Below are positions 1-7,175 of a stretch of DNA of 29,710 nt, piece after piece (position 1 is the stretch's first letter; every line of letters starts with the position of its first letter). The stretch spans positions 1-29,710 of the IMG/VR virus record IMGVR_UViG_3300025626_000090; one strand, 5' to 3'. This DNA is from a virus. The translations under genes and the position numbers were made by a program. Below the pieces are notes generated by a model. That model was not told the DNA's origin and ran no database searches. It worked only from the letters and a program-made list of their open reading frames with translations.

Positions 1-1
1 A

Positions 2-232
2 AAACGTACTCCAGGCCACGCTAAGAAGTCTCACATCGTTGTAGCTAAGTCTGGTGGTAAGGTTAAAACAATTCGTTTCGGCCAGCAAGGAGCTAAAACG
101 GCAGGGAAGCCGAAGGCTGGAGAATCAACAGCAATGAAAAAGAAGAGGGCGTCTTTCAAAGCACGACACGCCAAGAATATAGCTAAAGGCAAAATGTCGG
201 CAGCATATTGGGCGGATAAAGTAAAATGGTAG
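2..232 (+). CDS. Lys-rich small protein, DUF6321-like, 5'-partial
   Basis: This frame is open from the window edge to a TAG at 230-232, giving 76 visible residues; the start lies outside the window. The C-terminal part is very basic and reads ESTAMKKKRASFKARHAKN followed by IAKGKMSAAYWADKVKW. I recognise this ending (RASFKARHAKNIAKGKMSAAYWA-KVKW) from a small protein family, DUF6321-like, that is common in marine phages. Its function is not established to my knowledge; the charge would suit nucleic-acid or virion association, but that is inference. The stop overlaps the start of the next gene in the string ATGGTAG, which suggests translational coupling. An opposite-strand ORF over the same bases is a shadow. 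Confidence 0.8.
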   Translation, partial: KRTPGHAKKSHIVVAKSGGKVKTIRFGQQGAKTAGKPKAGESTAMKKKRASFKARHAKNIAKGKMSAAYWADKVKW

Positions 233-543
233 AAGACACTAATTATCATCCAGCGGATACAAATGGCGATGGTAGCGTATCAAAAGAAGAAGAGGCGTTA
301 TACCTAGAGTTTAAACGTAAAGAACTAGAAGATGCTGATGCTATGCGTGATGCTCAACGTAACATGACATGGTTTGCACTTGGAGGTTTATTACTTTATC
401 CTTTTGCAGTTGTTCTTGCATCACTAGCTGGCTTAGATCAAGCACAGGATACTTTAGGAGATATGGCACCTACATACTTTGTAGCTGTTGCCGGCATAGT
501 TGCAGCCTTCTTTGGTACTCAGGCAATGAAAGGTAAAAAATAA
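226..543 (+). CDS. Two-helix membrane protein with N-terminal EF-hand loop
   Basis: The protein has 105 aa. Residues 11-22 (DTNGDGSVSKEE) fit the canonical EF-hand calcium loop, with D11, N13, D15, S17, S19 and E22 at ligand positions 1, 3, 5, 7, 9 and 12. A charged helical stretch follows (about 23-45), then two hydrophobic segments at about 47-67 and 82-98, and a basic tail (KGKK). The start overlaps the preceding stop and the TAA overlaps the next ATG (TAATG). Two membrane helices in a small phage protein next to a DUF1353 gene would suit a holin-like or other envelope role, but no lysin is visible nearby, so that stays a hypothesis. Only one EF-hand is present, whereas functional EF-hands usually work in pairs. 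Confidence 0.8.
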   Translation: MVEDTNYHPADTNGDGSVSKEEEALYLEFKRKELEDADAMRDAQRNMTWFALGGLLLYPFAVVLASLAGLDQAQDTLGDMAPTYFVAVAGIVAAFFGTQAMKGKK

Positions 544-1130
544 TGGAAACAATACTAGATTTAGCAGTAACATTTTGGCAGTGGACAATAGTAATTGCAG
601 TAATTGCAGTCAGCTACATCATTAATAAACTAGATAAACCAGATCTAAAGCGTATTAATTTTGAATACACTACAATGCCTAAAATGCAACCGCTACCTAT
701 TAAGACAGCAAGTAAAGGTTTTTGGGGCGCAATATTAATGTGGCTTACTGGCACACGTCAGTGGGTGATTACAGAAGATTTCCACTACTGGATTGACAAT
801 CAAGCGTATAAAATCCCTGCGGGTTTTCAATTTGATGGAGCTTCGGTTCCTAAGTTCTTAGCAACTTTCCTGTCTCCAGTAGGGGTTTTATTAATGGGTG
901 GCTTAGTTCATGACTATGGCTATAAGTATGCTACTCTTATGAAGAAGGACGGCAGTAACATTGGTTATCGTGACCAAAAACATATGGATGGTCTTTTTCG
1001 AGACATCTGTATCGAAGTGAATGGCTTTTATGCTCTTAACTACTTAGCATATTGGGCTCTCCGTTTAGCAGGTTTTGTAGCATGGAACGGACATAAAAAA
1101 CGAGGTACACAACTTGAAGTATCTAAGTAA
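543..1130 (+). CDS. DUF1353 family protein with N-terminal membrane anchor
   Basis: The protein has 195 aa. Residues 8-28 form one transmembrane segment. The region after about residue 75 matches the DUF1353 pattern as I know it: a tryptophan-containing strand, IPAGFQFDGASVPK at 91-104, and GLVHDYGY at 120-127, followed by a helical region with DQKHMDGLFRD (144-154). DUF1353 is frequent in phages; its biochemical role is not settled, although conserved Asp/His residues such as H123 and D124 make a metal-dependent or hydrolytic role conceivable. The gene starts at a TAATG junction with the EF-hand gene and its 3' end overlaps a small TTG-started frame. The context suggests a membrane or lysis-related cassette upstream of packaging genes; this is inference. 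Confidence 0.8.
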   Translation: METILDLAVTFWQWTIVIAVIAVSYIINKLDKPDLKRINFEYTTMPKMQPLPIKTASKGFWGAILMWLTGTRQWVITEDFHYWIDNQAYKIPAGFQFDGASVPKFLATFLSPVGVLLMGGLVHDYGYKYATLMKKDGSNIGYRDQKHMDGLFRDICIEVNGFYALNYLAYWALRLAGFVAWNGHKKRGTQLEVSK

Positions 1131-1275
1131 ACTACTAAAACAACGTACGTCCTGGGATGGGATCGTACTTATTGGAATCTGCGGTTCAGTAATTCTACTC
1201 GGAGGTTTGGCAAAACTTCTAGCATGGGTAGGTTTAGGCTACGGCATTTGGACACTAATAAAAGAAGAAGATTAA
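1114..1275 (+). CDS. Small membrane protein, TTG start
   Basis: This frame encodes 53 aa and has no ATG, so ORF callers that require ATG or GTG miss it. A TTG at 1114 is preceded by GAGG at 1102-1105 at 8 nt spacing, which supports it as the start. The product begins with a basic amphipathic stretch (KYLSKLLKQRTSWDG), has a hydrophobic segment at about 16-33 and another at about 35-49, and ends KEED. I recall near-identical short proteins with a KLLKQRTSWDGI motif in other marine phages, with no known function. It overlaps the 3' end of the DUF1353 gene by 17 nt and stops 1 nt before the terminase ATG, so it sits in a coupled gene string. Confidence 0.75.
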   Translation: MKYLSKLLKQRTSWDGIVLIGICGSVILLGGLAKLLAWVGLGYGIWTLIKEED

Positions 1276-1276
1276 T

Positions 1277-2581
1277 ATGGCAGTTGAAGTAAGCCGAAAA
1301 GATGTACTTTCGGAAGAGTTAGTTGATTATAGATCTGAGACAAGGTTTCTAAAACTTCCAGTTGATCCTTATTTGGATTTGCTGAACATCACACCGTTGC
1401 CTTCGCAAATAGCAATTATTAATGCGATTAACAACCCTAAATATCGTTTTGTCTCTGCCGCCGTCTCCCGTCGGCAAGGTAAAACGTACATAGCCAACAT
1501 TATAGGACAGCTCGTGTCTTTAGTGCCCGGCTCCAATATTTTAATCATGTCTCCCAACTATTCCTTGTCTCAGATCTCTTTTGATCTGCAAAGAAACTTG
1601 ATTAAACACTTTGATCTTGAGGTTACAAAAGATAACGCAAAAGACAAAGTGATTGAAATTTCAAACGGGTCTGCTGTAAGAATGGGTTCTGTAAATCAGG
1701 TAGATTCTTGCGTAGGCCGTTCTTATGATTTAATTATATTTGATGAAGCGGCACTAGCCGATGGAAAGGATGCTTTTAATGTTGCACTACGACCAACACT
1801 CGATAAAGACAACTCTAAAGCTATATTCATTTCCACTCCTCGTGGCAGGAATAATTGGTTTTCAGAGTTCTTCTACAGAGGATTCTCGGACGATTTTCCA
1901 GAGTGGTGTAGTATACGAGCTACTTATAAAGATAACCCAAGAATGAGCCAAAGCGATATTGACGAAGCACGAAAGTCAATGTCAGAAGCAGAATTTAGAC
2001 AAGAGTACGAGGCTGACTTTAATACTTATGAAGGACAAATCTGGAGATTCAACTTTGAAACCCAAGTTAAAGACTTATCTCAGCTCGATACTAGTAAAAT
2101 GGATGTCTTTGCGGGGTTGGATGTCGGCTACAAAGACCCGACAGCAATGTGCGTTATTGCGTATGATTGGGATTCAGAACAATACTATTTGGTGGACGAA
2201 TACTTCGATGCTGAAAGAACTACTGAACAGCACGCTGCCGAAATCCAGAAGCTCATTGACCGCTGGGATATTGATTTCATTTATATTGATTCAGCCGCTC
2301 AACAAACACGCTTTGATTTCGCGCAGAACTACGATATTTCCACCATCAACGCTAAGAAGTCCGTACTTGACGGAATTGGACATGTATCAGGAATTATTGA
2401 GAACGACATACTCTTTGTTGATCAAGAAGCAAAACAATCTTTAGCATGCCTTGATGCGTATCAGTGGGACCCGAATCCTAATCTAATGAAGGAAAAACCG
2501 AAACACAACATGGCATCCCACATGGCAGATGCGTTGCGCTACGGATTATACTCATTTCAAATCTCAAATGTATCCTTCTAA
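1277..2581 (+). CDS. terL: Terminase large subunit
   Basis: The protein has 434 aa and is the ATP-driven DNA packaging motor, which docks on the portal and also cuts the genome. The N-terminal ATPase shows a Walker A-type SRRQGKT at 64-70, a Walker B LIIFDEAAL at 152-160 with D156 and E157, and a coupling motif STPRGRNN at 186-193. The C-terminal RNase H-like nuclease has acidic residues D282 in GLDVGYKDP, D338 in IYIDSAA and D418 in HMADALRYG, the expected spacing for the metal site. Length is normal for a phage TerL. No small terminase subunit is visible; it may lie upstream of the window or be unrecognisable. The long + frame at 1959-2444 inside it is a shadow. Confidence 0.96.
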   Translation: MAVEVSRKDVLSEELVDYRSETRFLKLPVDPYLDLLNITPLPSQIAIINAINNPKYRFVSAAVSRRQGKTYIANIIGQLVSLVPGSNILIMSPNYSLSQISFDLQRNLIKHFDLEVTKDNAKDKVIEISNGSAVRMGSVNQVDSCVGRSYDLIIFDEAALADGKDAFNVALRPTLDKDNSKAIFISTPRGRNNWFSEFFYRGFSDDFPEWCSIRATYKDNPRMSQSDIDEARKSMSEAEFRQEYEADFNTYEGQIWRFNFETQVKDLSQLDTSKMDVFAGLDVGYKDPTAMCVIAYDWDSEQYYLVDEYFDAERTTEQHAAEIQKLIDRWDIDFIYIDSAAQQTRFDFAQNYDISTINAKKSVLDGIGHVSGIIENDILFVDQEAKQSLACLDAYQWDPNPNLMKEKPKHNMASHMADALRYGLYSFQISNVSF

Positions 2582-2604
2582 TGATACCAGCTCAAAAATA
2601 GTTA

Positions 2605-2633
2605 TTGACAAGTTAGCTTAAACTAGATATAAT
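2605..2633 (+). promoter_or_regulatory. Perfect consensus sigma70-type promoter
   Basis: The 85-nt gap after terL holds TTGACA at 2605-2610 and TATAAT at 2628-2633, separated by exactly 17 nt. Both hexamers match the bacterial housekeeping consensus without mismatch. Transcription would start near 2640, about 27 nt before the HNH gene, and would drive the HNH, portal and capsid genes independently of terL. Confidence 0.85.
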
Positions 2634-2666
2634 TCTTTAAATGAAAAATAAAGGAACCAGAGGAAA

Positions 2667-3032
2667 ATGCCTAAGTTAAAACGTGACATTGTAAAGTATG
2701 TACGAGATAAGGCAAAGTCCAAGTATGAGAAGGGTTCCTCTTGCGAGATTTGTGGTGCAACAGAGCAGTTAGACTTTCACCACTTTTACAGTCTCACACC
2801 ATTGTTAAACAAATGGATAAAAGATAACAATCATAATCCCGAGTACATTCAAGCACTTCGGGATGATTTTATAGAAGAGCATCATGTTGAGCTCTATGAT
2901 CACACAGCTACTTTGTGTCATACTCATCATTTGAAACTTCATTCAATTTACGGTAAAGATCCAGCACTGACTACAGCTACAAAGCAGATGCGTTGGGTAA
3001 AGATTCAAAGAGAAAAACATGGCTTGGTATAA
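2667..3032 (+). CDS. HNH endonuclease, likely packaging-associated
   Basis: The protein has 121 aa. Two zinc-ligand pairs are visible, C26-x2-C29 (CEIC) and C84-x3-H88 (CHTHH). The HNH core runs from the His pair H38-H39 (DFHHF) to the region around H87-H92. Phage HNH proteins encoded next to terminase and portal are known partners of TerL in genome cutting for several phages, and the position here between terL and portal fits that. An AGAGGA lies only 2 nt before the ATG; AAGGAA at 2651-2656 (10 nt spacing) is another possible ribosome site. The 3' end overlaps the portal start by 14 nt. A free-standing homing endonuclease is the alternative, but placement and coupling favour a packaging role. 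Confidence 0.88.
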   Translation: MPKLKRDIVKYVRDKAKSKYEKGSSCEICGATEQLDFHHFYSLTPLLNKWIKDNNHNPEYIQALRDDFIEEHHVELYDHTATLCHTHHLKLHSIYGKDPALTTATKQMRWVKIQREKHGLV

Positions 3033-4209
3033 TCCTTTTACTAAAAAACCTGTCGATACGGAAGAGAAATTAAATCCGGGACAGCAGTATGTAGGTAATA
3101 ATATAGAATCTTCACGTGAATACACTACTAACTACGAACACTATTATGAAAATTTAGAAATTGTAAACAGAGCTGTAAACATAGTTGTAGATGATACAGC
3201 AGGTGTAGCCACTACTGTTAAGCCTATCTCCCACAGAGGGATAGTACAAGGTGTTAAAAGAGCAAAAGTTGAAAATTTGCTAACTACAGAGCCTAACCCT
3301 TTTCAAGATATTAATACTTTTAGACGTAATTTGATTACTGATTTTTTATTAGACGGCAATATTTTCATATACTTTGATGGAGCTCACTTATATCATTTAC
3401 CGGCAGATAAGGTAACTATACATGGAGACCCAAAAACTTACATTGAAAAGTTTACTTATAATGATATAATATACAATCCCTCTGAGGTTATTCATATAAA
3501 AGATAATTCTTTTTATGACGTCTACAGAGGTGTATCTAGACTTAAGCCTGCAGTAAGAACTATGCAGTTAATTACTAGAATGAGAGATTTTCAAGATAAC
3601 TTTTTTAGAAATGGCGCAGTTCCTGGTTTAGTACTAAAGTCACCAAATACTTTATCCGATAAAATTAAAGAACGTATGATGGTATCTTGGCAAAATCGCT
3701 ACAGACCAGATACCGGAGGTAGAAGACCTCTTATACTAGATGGTGGTATTGAGTTAGACAAAATCTCAAATGTAAGTTTTAAAGATTTAGACTTTCAAGC
3801 ATCTATATCTGAAAATGAAAAAATTATATTAAAAGCAATTGGAGTACCTCCTATTCTTTTAGACTCAGGTAACAATGCAAATATTCGTCCGAATATGAGA
3901 TTGTATTATCTTGAAACAGTACTACCTATAATTACGAAACTAAACTCAGGATTTTCTCGTTTCTTTGGTTTTGAAGTTGTAGAAGACGTAACAAACGTAC
4001 CTGCCTTACAGCCTGAACTCAGAGATAGTGCAGCATACTATACGTCTCTAGTTAATGGAGGAATTATTAGCCCTAATGAAGCTCGAGAAGCTTTAGGTTA
4101 TGATACTCGGGAAGAGGCAGAAGACATACGAGTACCTGCAAATATTGCAGGCTCCGCAGTAAATCCAGACGAAGGCGGAAGACCGCCACAGGAAGAGGAA
4201 GATGTATAA
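3019..4209 (+). CDS. Portal protein, HK97 family
   Basis: The protein has 396 aa. It forms the dodecameric ring at one capsid vertex through which DNA passes and onto which terminase and the neck proteins dock. Typical portal features are visible: the GVSRLKPAVRTMQ stretch (171-183), the FFRNGAVPGLVL segment (195-206), the LDGGIELDKIS strand (240-250), and the C-terminal-third motif LKAIGVPPILLDSG (271-284) followed by a helix with NIRPNMRLYYLETVLPI. Length matches HK97-type portals. Its start lies inside the end of the HNH gene and its stop overlaps the next ATG by 8 nt. The hydrophilic, Pro/Glu-rich tail (after about 380) is normal for the family. Confidence 0.95.
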   Translation: MAWYNPFTKKPVDTEEKLNPGQQYVGNNIESSREYTTNYEHYYENLEIVNRAVNIVVDDTAGVATTVKPISHRGIVQGVKRAKVENLLTTEPNPFQDINTFRRNLITDFLLDGNIFIYFDGAHLYHLPADKVTIHGDPKTYIEKFTYNDIIYNPSEVIHIKDNSFYDVYRGVSRLKPAVRTMQLITRMRDFQDNFFRNGAVPGLVLKSPNTLSDKIKERMMVSWQNRYRPDTGGRRPLILDGGIELDKISNVSFKDLDFQASISENEKIILKAIGVPPILLDSGNNANIRPNMRLYYLETVLPIITKLNSGFSRFFGFEVVEDVTNVPALQPELRDSAAYYTSLVNGGIISPNEAREALGYDTREEAEDIRVPANIAGSAVNPDEGGRPPQEEEDV

Positions 4210-4468
4210 TAAAATTAATTTAGAGAAACTAGCTAAATATTTTGCAGAACACGGGCTACCAAAGTCCTATGCACGTTTTAAGAGAGATGGTAAAAAGCCT
4301 GTAAACGATAAATATATGGTACTTACAATAGGTAGCTATCAAAAAATGTTAGATCTTTTCAAAGAGAAGCACCCAGAATACTGGGACTTAGCACAACCAC
4401 AAGTTGAGTCTGAGCCCGTAAAACAAGACCCTTTAGAATCACTCAGGGCAAGTACTACAGAGAAATAA
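4202..4468 (+). CDS. Unknown 88-aa protein between portal and protease
   Basis: I do not recognise this protein. It is 88 aa, basic in the first two thirds (KSYARFKRDGKKP) and acidic in the tail (ESEPVKQDP), with no membrane segment or signal peptide. It starts inside the last codons of the portal gene and stops 1 nt before the ATG of the protease-capsid fusion, so it is almost certainly co-translated with head genes. A head-assembly accessory role is plausible from position only. Confidence 0.7.
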   Translation: MYNKINLEKLAKYFAEHGLPKSYARFKRDGKKPVNDKYMVLTIGSYQKMLDLFKEKHPEYWDLAQPQVESEPVKQDPLESLRASTTEK

Positions 4469-4469
4469 T

Positions 4470-6518
4470 ATGGAAAAAATACTACATATGGCCTCTACGT
4501 TTAAGTCTCATGAAAATGATGATGGCAGCGTTATGATTCGAGGTATGGCGAGTACTAATCACTCTGACCGAGCAGGAGATGTAATTGCAGCTGAAGCTTG
4601 GGGCAAAGGTGGTTTAGAAAATTTCAAAAATAATCCTGTAATTTTATTTAACCACGACTATGATAAACCTATTGGTCGTGCTACAGGAGTTAAAGTAACT
4701 GACAGCGGACTAGAGCTTGAAGCAAAGATTAGTAAATCTGCGCCAGCAGCAGTCTGCGAACTAGTTAAAGACGGTGTCCTTGGAGCCTTTTCCGTCGGTT
4801 TCAAAGTCAAGGATGCTGATTACATCAAGGAAACTGACGGATTAATGATTAAGGATGCTGAGTTGTTTGAAGTATCGGTTGTTTCGGTACCATGCAATCA
4901 AGCAGCTACTTTTTCGCTCGCGAAATCATTTGACTCAGAAGATGAGTACAATGAATTTAAGAAAACTTTCACCAATCGTGTAGATCTAGCCGGTCAGTCT
5001 CTGGCTAAGGACGAAGATACTTCTTCAAATATAGCTAGTGACACACCGCAAAGCGTGGAGAAATCCACAGATCAGGAGATCAAAATGGAAAATAATACTT
5101 CCTCAATCGACTTGGAAGCATTCGCTAAGCAAGTAGCTGATGAAACTGCTGCTAAAATTGCAATGAAACAAGCCGAAACAAAAGCCGCTGAACAAGCGGA
5201 AGCTAAAGCTGCTCAAGAAGCCGCTGACGCACAAGCTCTAGAAGCTAATAGCATCAAGAGCTCAATCCAAACTGGCATCGAAACTGGCGTTGAAAAACTT
5301 CAGTCAGACCTTGAAAAAGAGTTTGAAGCTAAAAATGCTGACCATGCTGCAATCGTAGCTAAATATCAAGCCGACCTTGAAGAGAAAGGTGCTGAACTAG
5401 AAGCTATGCGTAACAGCAAGCGTGACTTCTCAGGCCGTAAAGGTGCTGAAGTATCAGATTTTGCCAAAGAGTTCTTAGGCGCTCATATTCTTGGTAAAGT
5501 TACTGGTAAAGGTATGGACACTGACTACGGTCGTGAACTTATGGAAAAAGCCGGCGCAGCTGTAACTGCTACTGGTAACGTAACTATCTCTCTAGATACT
5601 ACTGTTGCTACTCAGTTCGAAGAAGAAGTTAAGCTAGAGCAAAAAGTAGCTGGTCTTTTCCGTGAAATCGCTGTAAATGGTGGTGCTACTGTTCTTCCTA
5701 TTAATCCAGATGCTGAAGCAGCTACATTTGCCGCTTCTGCTCCTGCAGGTAACTTAGAAGACAATACTAATGGTACTGCTGCTACTGGTAATGCCTATAA
5801 TGTAGGTCAAGTAATCTTGAAGCCACATCGTTTAATCTCAAGCACAAACTTGAGCAACGATACTGATGAAAAGACTCTTGTGTCTCTTCTTCCAATGCTT
5901 CAAAATGCTATGGCTCGCGCTCACGCACGTGCTAAAGACAAAATGTGCCTATTCGGTAACTCATCTCCTGCTATTAGTGGTTTAGTTGGTGTTAACGGTA
6001 CTGACCAAGGTGTTGGTCTATCTACTGATGCTTCTGCACTTGGCGGACTTGCTGTAACTGACTTCTCTCACGATACTGCTGGTGAGATTCTCACTTCTTT
6101 GGAAGTTGTAAAAGCTCGTTCAGTAATGGGTAAATACGGTCTTAACTCTGACGATCTAGCATTGATTGTTAGCCCGGCAGGTTATATGGAATTAATGCAA
6201 GACTCTGCTTTTGCTGATATTTCTCAGGTAGGTAGCCTATCTACTAAAACATCTGGTTTAGTAGGTTCAATCTATGGTATTCAAGTTATTGTTTCTGACC
6301 TCATTACTCGAGGAAATAACACAACTGTATTCCAGTTAGTTAATACTGCCAACTATGTTATCCCACGTCTACGTGGTGTTAGTATTGAATCTGATTACTC
6401 AGTTACTAACCAACGCACTGATCTTGTTGCAAGTCAGTCAATTGGTTTTGCTGAGCTAGTTGCAGGTTACTCTAACAACAACCCTGCGGTACACGTAATT
6501 TACGACGCGGCAGGCTAA
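4470..6518 (+). CDS. Fused prohead protease - scaffold - major capsid protein
   Basis: The protein has 682 aa and joins three functions that are often separate genes. Residues 1 to about 165 are an HK97-family prohead protease: NHDYDKPIGR with H62, GAFSVGF with S108 and ELFEVSVVSVP with E134 fit the His, Ser and acidic residues of that fold. Residues of about 206-318 are Ala/Glu/Lys-rich and coiled-coil-like, the place of the scaffolding delta domain. A basic stretch (RNSKRDFSGRKG, 314-325) precedes the capsid and is a plausible cleavage region. The HK97-fold capsid core covers about 326-682. An internal start with a strong ribosome site at residue 206 would also make the scaffold-capsid part alone. 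Translation ends at TAA-TAG and a terminator follows. Confidence 0.92.
   Translation: MEKILHMASTFKSHENDDGSVMIRGMASTNHSDRAGDVIAAEAWGKGGLENFKNNPVILFNHDYDKPIGRATGVKVTDSGLELEAKISKSAPAAVCELVKDGVLGAFSVGFKVKDADYIKETDGLMIKDAELFEVSVVSVPCNQAATFSLAKSFDSEDEYNEFKKTFTNRVDLAGQSLAKDEDTSSNIASDTPQSVEKSTDQEIKMENNTSSIDLEAFAKQVADETAAKIAMKQAETKAAEQAEAKAAQEAADAQALEANSIKSSIQTGIETGVEKLQSDLEKEFEAKNADHAAIVAKYQADLEEKGAELEAMRNSKRDFSGRKGAEVSDFAKEFLGAHILGKVTGKGMDTDYGRELMEKAGAAVTATGNVTISLDTTVATQFEEEVKLEQKVAGLFREIAVNGGATVLPINPDAEAATFAASAPAGNLEDNTNGTAATGNAYNVGQVILKPHRLISSTNLSNDTDEKTLVSLLPMLQNAMARAHARAKDKMCLFGNSSPAISGLVGVNGTDQGVGLSTDASALGGLAVTDFSHDTAGEILTSLEVVKARSVMGKYGLNSDDLALIVSPAGYMELMQDSAFADISQVGSLSTKTSGLVGSIYGIQVIVSDLITRGNNTTVFQLVNTANYVIPRLRGVSIESDYSVTNQRTDLVASQSIGFAELVAGYSNNNPAVHVIYDAAG
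5074..5087 (+). promoter_or_regulatory. Internal ribosome-binding site and start codon
   Basis: AGGAG at 5074-5078 sits 6 nt before an in-frame ATG at 5085-5087, inside the protease-capsid fusion. It is a better Shine-Dalgarno signal than the one in front of the full-length ATG at 4470 (AGAGA-like). This placement at the boundary between protease linker and coiled coil argues for a real second start. Confidence 0.7.
5085..6518 (+). CDS. Nested scaffold-major capsid protein (internal start)
   Basis: Initiation at 5085 (M206 of the fusion) gives a 477-aa product with about 110 residues of Ala/Glu/Lys-rich coiled coil and then the HK97-type capsid core. This is the size and layout of a normal HK97 major capsid precursor with its delta domain. 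It would let the phage make hundreds of capsid subunits with few protease copies, as needed for a prohead. The parallel is known: other phages nest scaffold starts inside protease genes (for example lambda C/Nu3). Codons from here on look more GC-rich and uniform (many GCT, GGT, ACT), as expected for a highly expressed protein. That both forms are made is inference. Confidence 0.65.
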   Translation: MENNTSSIDLEAFAKQVADETAAKIAMKQAETKAAEQAEAKAAQEAADAQALEANSIKSSIQTGIETGVEKLQSDLEKEFEAKNADHAAIVAKYQADLEEKGAELEAMRNSKRDFSGRKGAEVSDFAKEFLGAHILGKVTGKGMDTDYGRELMEKAGAAVTATGNVTISLDTTVATQFEEEVKLEQKVAGLFREIAVNGGATVLPINPDAEAATFAASAPAGNLEDNTNGTAATGNAYNVGQVILKPHRLISSTNLSNDTDEKTLVSLLPMLQNAMARAHARAKDKMCLFGNSSPAISGLVGVNGTDQGVGLSTDASALGGLAVTDFSHDTAGEILTSLEVVKARSVMGKYGLNSDDLALIVSPAGYMELMQDSAFADISQVGSLSTKTSGLVGSIYGIQVIVSDLITRGNNTTVFQLVNTANYVIPRLRGVSIESDYSVTNQRTDLVASQSIGFAELVAGYSNNNPAVHVIYDAAG

Positions 6519-6537
6519 TAGTAATACTTTTACTTTT

Positions 6538-6571
6538 AAACTTCGGGGAGGTTCGCCTCCCCCAAGTTTTT
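6538..6571 (+). terminator. Rho-independent terminator after the capsid gene
   Basis: GGGGAGG (6545-6551) and CCTCCCC (6556-6562) form a stem closed by a TTCG loop. It is extended across a C-C mismatch by AAACTT/AAGTTT and followed by a short T run. It lies 20 nt after the capsid stop and probably limits read-through so that capsid transcript exceeds that of the neck genes. Confidence 0.85.
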
Positions 6572-6590
6572 ACTAATGGACTTATAGAAT

Positions 6591-7175
6591 ATGACAGATT
6601 TAATAGCACTTTCAACCTATAAAACAGCAGAAGGCATTCAGGCTACTAAAGATGATGCTAAACTCGAGCTGTTAATTACTTCTGTAAGTCAATTAGTAAA
6701 AACTTATTGTAACGCTACTTTTGTAGACTACTATACAAGTGCAAAAACAGAAATGTTTAATATTAATTATAATGAATCATTTGTACAACTTGCAGAAGGC
6801 CCTGTAGTTATGTCAGAAGGGAATAAGCCAGTAGTGTCAGAAAGAGATAACATTACTAGTTCTTATACTACTCTTACTCAGGATGTAGACTACTATGTTG
6901 ATACAGAGTTAGATTGTATTTATAGAATGAATAAAGCCTGGCCAAAAGGTCCTGGTGCAGTAAAAGTTGTTTATAAAGCAGGCTATGCAACAATACCTGC
7001 AGATTTAAAACTAGCAGTTATTGATTTAATTACATACTATCATAAAGACGAGCACAAAGCACGTCAAACCATTGCGGGTGCGAGCATACAGAATCAAAGC
7101 TCTTCAAGTCAGAGAAACAACGTTGCGTTCCCTGACCATATAAAAAGGGTATTAGATCTTTATAAGAACTTCTAA
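6591..7175 (+). CDS. Head-tail connector (gp6-like adaptor)
   Basis: The protein has 194 aa. The N-terminal half is helical (STYKTAEGIQATKDDAKLELLITSVSQ in pieces), with the pattern in which a small helical bundle starts after TDLIALSTYK. A beta region with FVQLAEGPVV and DYYVDTELDCIYRMNKAWP follows, then VVYKAGYATIPADLKLAVIDLI and a final basic helix. The YKAGYATIPADLKLAV type motif is characteristic of gp6/gp15-like head-tail adaptors, which form the ring beneath the portal. Position just after the capsid gene agrees. It ends at a TAATG junction with the next gene. No strong Shine-Dalgarno is seen at the start, so expression may be modest. Confidence 0.85.
   Translation: MTDLIALSTYKTAEGIQATKDDAKLELLITSVSQLVKTYCNATFVDYYTSAKTEMFNINYNESFVQLAEGPVVMSEGNKPVVSERDNITSSYTTLTQDVDYYVDTELDCIYRMNKAWPKGPGAVKVVYKAGYATIPADLKLAVIDLITYYHKDEHKARQTIAGASIQNQSSSSQRNNVAFPDHIKRVLDLYKNF

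Noticed and set aside
794-815. TTGACA with TATAAA inside the DUF1353 gene; also 16306-16330 in the tape measure
   Set aside because: Spacers are about 8 and 13 nt, far from the 16-18 nt needed.
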